DNA of 6,831 nucleotides. Source: Ignavibacteria bacterium. GTDB lineage: Bacteria > Bacteroidota > Ignavibacteria > Tepidaquicellales > Tepidaquicellaceae. The notes under the pieces are model-generated. The model saw nothing but the letters and a program-made list of their open reading frames with translations, was not told the DNA's origin and did not search any database. Shown here piece by piece: positions 5,860 through 6,831 of this stretch (its first letter is position 1; every line of letters begins with the position of its first letter). The DNA is taken from the NCBI GenBank assembly GCA_018058125.1, contig JAGPCH010000083.1, forward strand, positions 1 to 6,831, given 5' to 3'. Both the position numbers and the translations under genes were made by a program.

Positions 5860-6717
5860 ATGAGCAAAAGCAATTCTGAATCAGAATGGTCTTTGGAAAT
5901 CAAACCGGTTTCCGGTTGGTTCAACTTACATTTAATAGATGTATGGAGATACCGTGACCTCCTGTTCATGTTTGTCAGAAGAGATTTTGTTTCAGTTTAT
6001 AAACAAACTATACTCGGACCATCATGGTTTTTTTTACAGCCGATATTAACAACAATAACTTTTACTATCGTATTTGGAAACATTGCCAAGATACCCACCG
6101 ACGGAGTTCCTCCTGTTTTATTTTACATGGCAGGTATTGTTTGCTGGGGATATTTTGCAGATTGTCTTACAAGGACTTCATCCACTTTTGTAGCAAATGC
6201 TCATATCTTTGGAAAAGTTTATTTCCCGAGACTTGTAAGTCCGCTATCTAATGTTATCTCGTTACTTTTAAAATTTGGAATTCAAATGATTTTACTGACC
6301 GGATTTCTGATTTATTATAAATTGAACGGAGCTAATGTTGAACCAAACATTTACATTCTTCTGACTCCATATCTGATCTTTTTAATGGCCGGTTTAGGTC
6401 TGGGATTTGGAATAATAGTTTCTTCACTTACTACTAAGTACAGGGATCTGTCCTTTCTTGTAGGTTTTGGAGTTCAGCTATTAATGTATGCAACTCCCGT
6501 GATTTATCCTTTATCTGCTGCTCCGGAGCAATACAGATGGATAATTTTACTTAATCCCATGACTGCAATTATAGATACATTTAAATTTGCATATCTGGGG
6601 GCTGGAGAATTTAATTCCGGTAATCTGATTTACAGTTCGGTTTTTATGGTTGCTATAATGGCTATAGGGGTTGTTATCTTCAACAGGATTGAAAAAACTT
6701 TTATGGATACGGTTTAA
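5860..6717 (+). CDS. wzm: ABC-2 type polysaccharide/O-antigen export permease (Wzm)
   Basis: A 285-residue inner-membrane permease expected to pair with the ATPase beginning at 6780 to move a lipid-linked polysaccharide to the periplasm. A cytoplasmic N-terminus is followed by the family's amphipathic interface segment LLFMFVRRDFVSVYKQ (34-49) and the signature LGPSWFFLQPILTTITFTIV (52-71). About six membrane segments follow, near 56-73, 86-102, 128-152, 164-188, 196-216 and 257-275. Conserved family features include KVYFPRLVSPLSNV (119-132), ATPVIYPLS (211-219) and RWIILLNPMTAIIDTFK (226-242). Length matches the usual 260-290 residues. ATG at 5860 gives the normal short cytoplasmic tail; no Shine-Dalgarno is visible. 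The substrate cannot be read from the sequence. The stop codon runs straight into the heptamer repeat. Confidence 0.95.
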   Translation: MSKSNSESEWSLEIKPVSGWFNLHLIDVWRYRDLLFMFVRRDFVSVYKQTILGPSWFFLQPILTTITFTIVFGNIAKIPTDGVPPVLFYMAGIVCWGYFADCLTRTSSTFVANAHIFGKVYFPRLVSPLSNVISLLLKFGIQMILLTGFLIYYKLNGANVEPNIYILLTPYLIFLMAGLGLGFGIIVSSLTTKYRDLSFLVGFGVQLLMYATPVIYPLSAAPEQYRWIILLNPMTAIIDTFKFAYLGAGEFNSGNLIYSSVFMVAIMAIGVVIFNRIEKTFMDTV

Positions 6718-6756
6718 AGTATTAAGTATTAAGTATTAAGTATTAGGTATTAGGTA
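6717..6756 (+). repeat. Heptamer tandem repeat (AAGTATT)n between wzm and wzt
   Basis: Four exact copies of AAGTATT (6717-6744) are followed by AGGTATT (6745-6751) and a partial copy AGGTA (6752-6756). The array starts on the last base of the wzm stop codon and occupies 39 of the 62 nt between the two genes. The unit has a simple intergenic microsatellite character, and copy number may vary between strains. Confidence 0.9.
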
Positions 6757-6779
6757 ACTGGAATATTGTAATTTTTATT

Positions 6780-6831
6780 ATGAGTGACGCAATAAGAGTA
6801 GAAGATCTTTCAAAATTGTACAGCTTGGGAA
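6780..6831 (+). CDS. wzt: Partial ABC-transporter ATPase for polysaccharide export (Wzt), N-terminus only
   Basis: ATG at 6780 opens a frame of 17 codons that runs off the right edge: MSDAIRVEDLSKLYSLG. This is the first beta strand of an ABC ATPase; the pattern of Ile-x-Val-x-x-Leu-Ser-Lys-x-Tyr is typical of Wzt/TagH-type proteins, where it precedes the Walker A loop. Its position right after a Wzm permease makes the pairing very likely. Whether it carries the C-terminal carbohydrate-binding domain found in some Wzt proteins cannot be seen. Confidence 0.85.
   Translation, partial: MSDAIRVEDLSKLYSLG

Noticed and set aside
6024..6251. Open frame in another plus-strand frame
   Set aside because: It lies entirely inside the wzm gene, and its Cys/Ser/Phe-rich product resembles no protein I know.
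6717..6756. Tandem repeat considered as a CRISPR array
   Set aside because: The unit is 7 bp with no unique spacers.

Overview
The window is AT-rich and looks like part of a surface-polysaccharide (capsule, O-antigen or exopolysaccharide) assembly and export locus of a bacterium in or near the Bacteroidota/Ignavibacteria lineage. This placement is an inference. It rests on A/T-rich translation starts with no visible Shine-Dalgarno sequence, candidate TTG/TAnnTTTG-type promoter elements, a specialised NusG-like regulator inside the locus (as in Bacteroides capsule operons), and the protein styles seen.

Layout: positions 1-113 hold the 5' end of a gene on the minus strand. Its last visible residues resemble the N-terminus of a Wzz/Wzc-type co-polymerase. 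A 392-nt divergent intergenic region follows (114-505). It carries a good candidate minus-strand promoter, a 13-bp hairpin with a U-rich tail in the minus direction, and a weaker plus-strand promoter candidate. From 506 to the right edge everything reads on the plus strand with gaps of 50-159 nt: a small secreted SLBB protein with a C-terminal membrane helix (506-1051); a NusG/RfaH/UpxY-type processive antiterminator (1107-1664); an NAD-dependent nucleotide-sugar 4-epimerase of WbpP/GalE type (1824-2750); a second, paralogous small SLBB protein (2867-3424); a Wzc-type co-polymerase fused to a bacterial tyrosine autokinase (3475-5727); a Wzm-type ABC-2 polysaccharide permease (5860-6717); and the first 17 codons of its Wzt-type ATPase (6780 to the edge).

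How the genes probably work together: the epimerase supplies a nucleotide sugar, and the Wzm/Wzt transporter moves a lipid-linked glycan across the inner membrane. The co-polymerase/kinase and the small SLBB proteins would couple export across the periplasm, and the NusG paralog would keep RNA polymerase processive over the long operon. Points of interest are the two minimal SLBB proteins with no Poly_export domain, the pairing of a Wzc-like kinase with an ABC exporter, the attenuator-like leader of the divergent gene, a trinucleotide-repeat-encoded tyrosine tail, and a heptamer tandem repeat between wzm and wzt. No RNA genes, insertion sequences, CRISPR arrays or attachment sites were seen.
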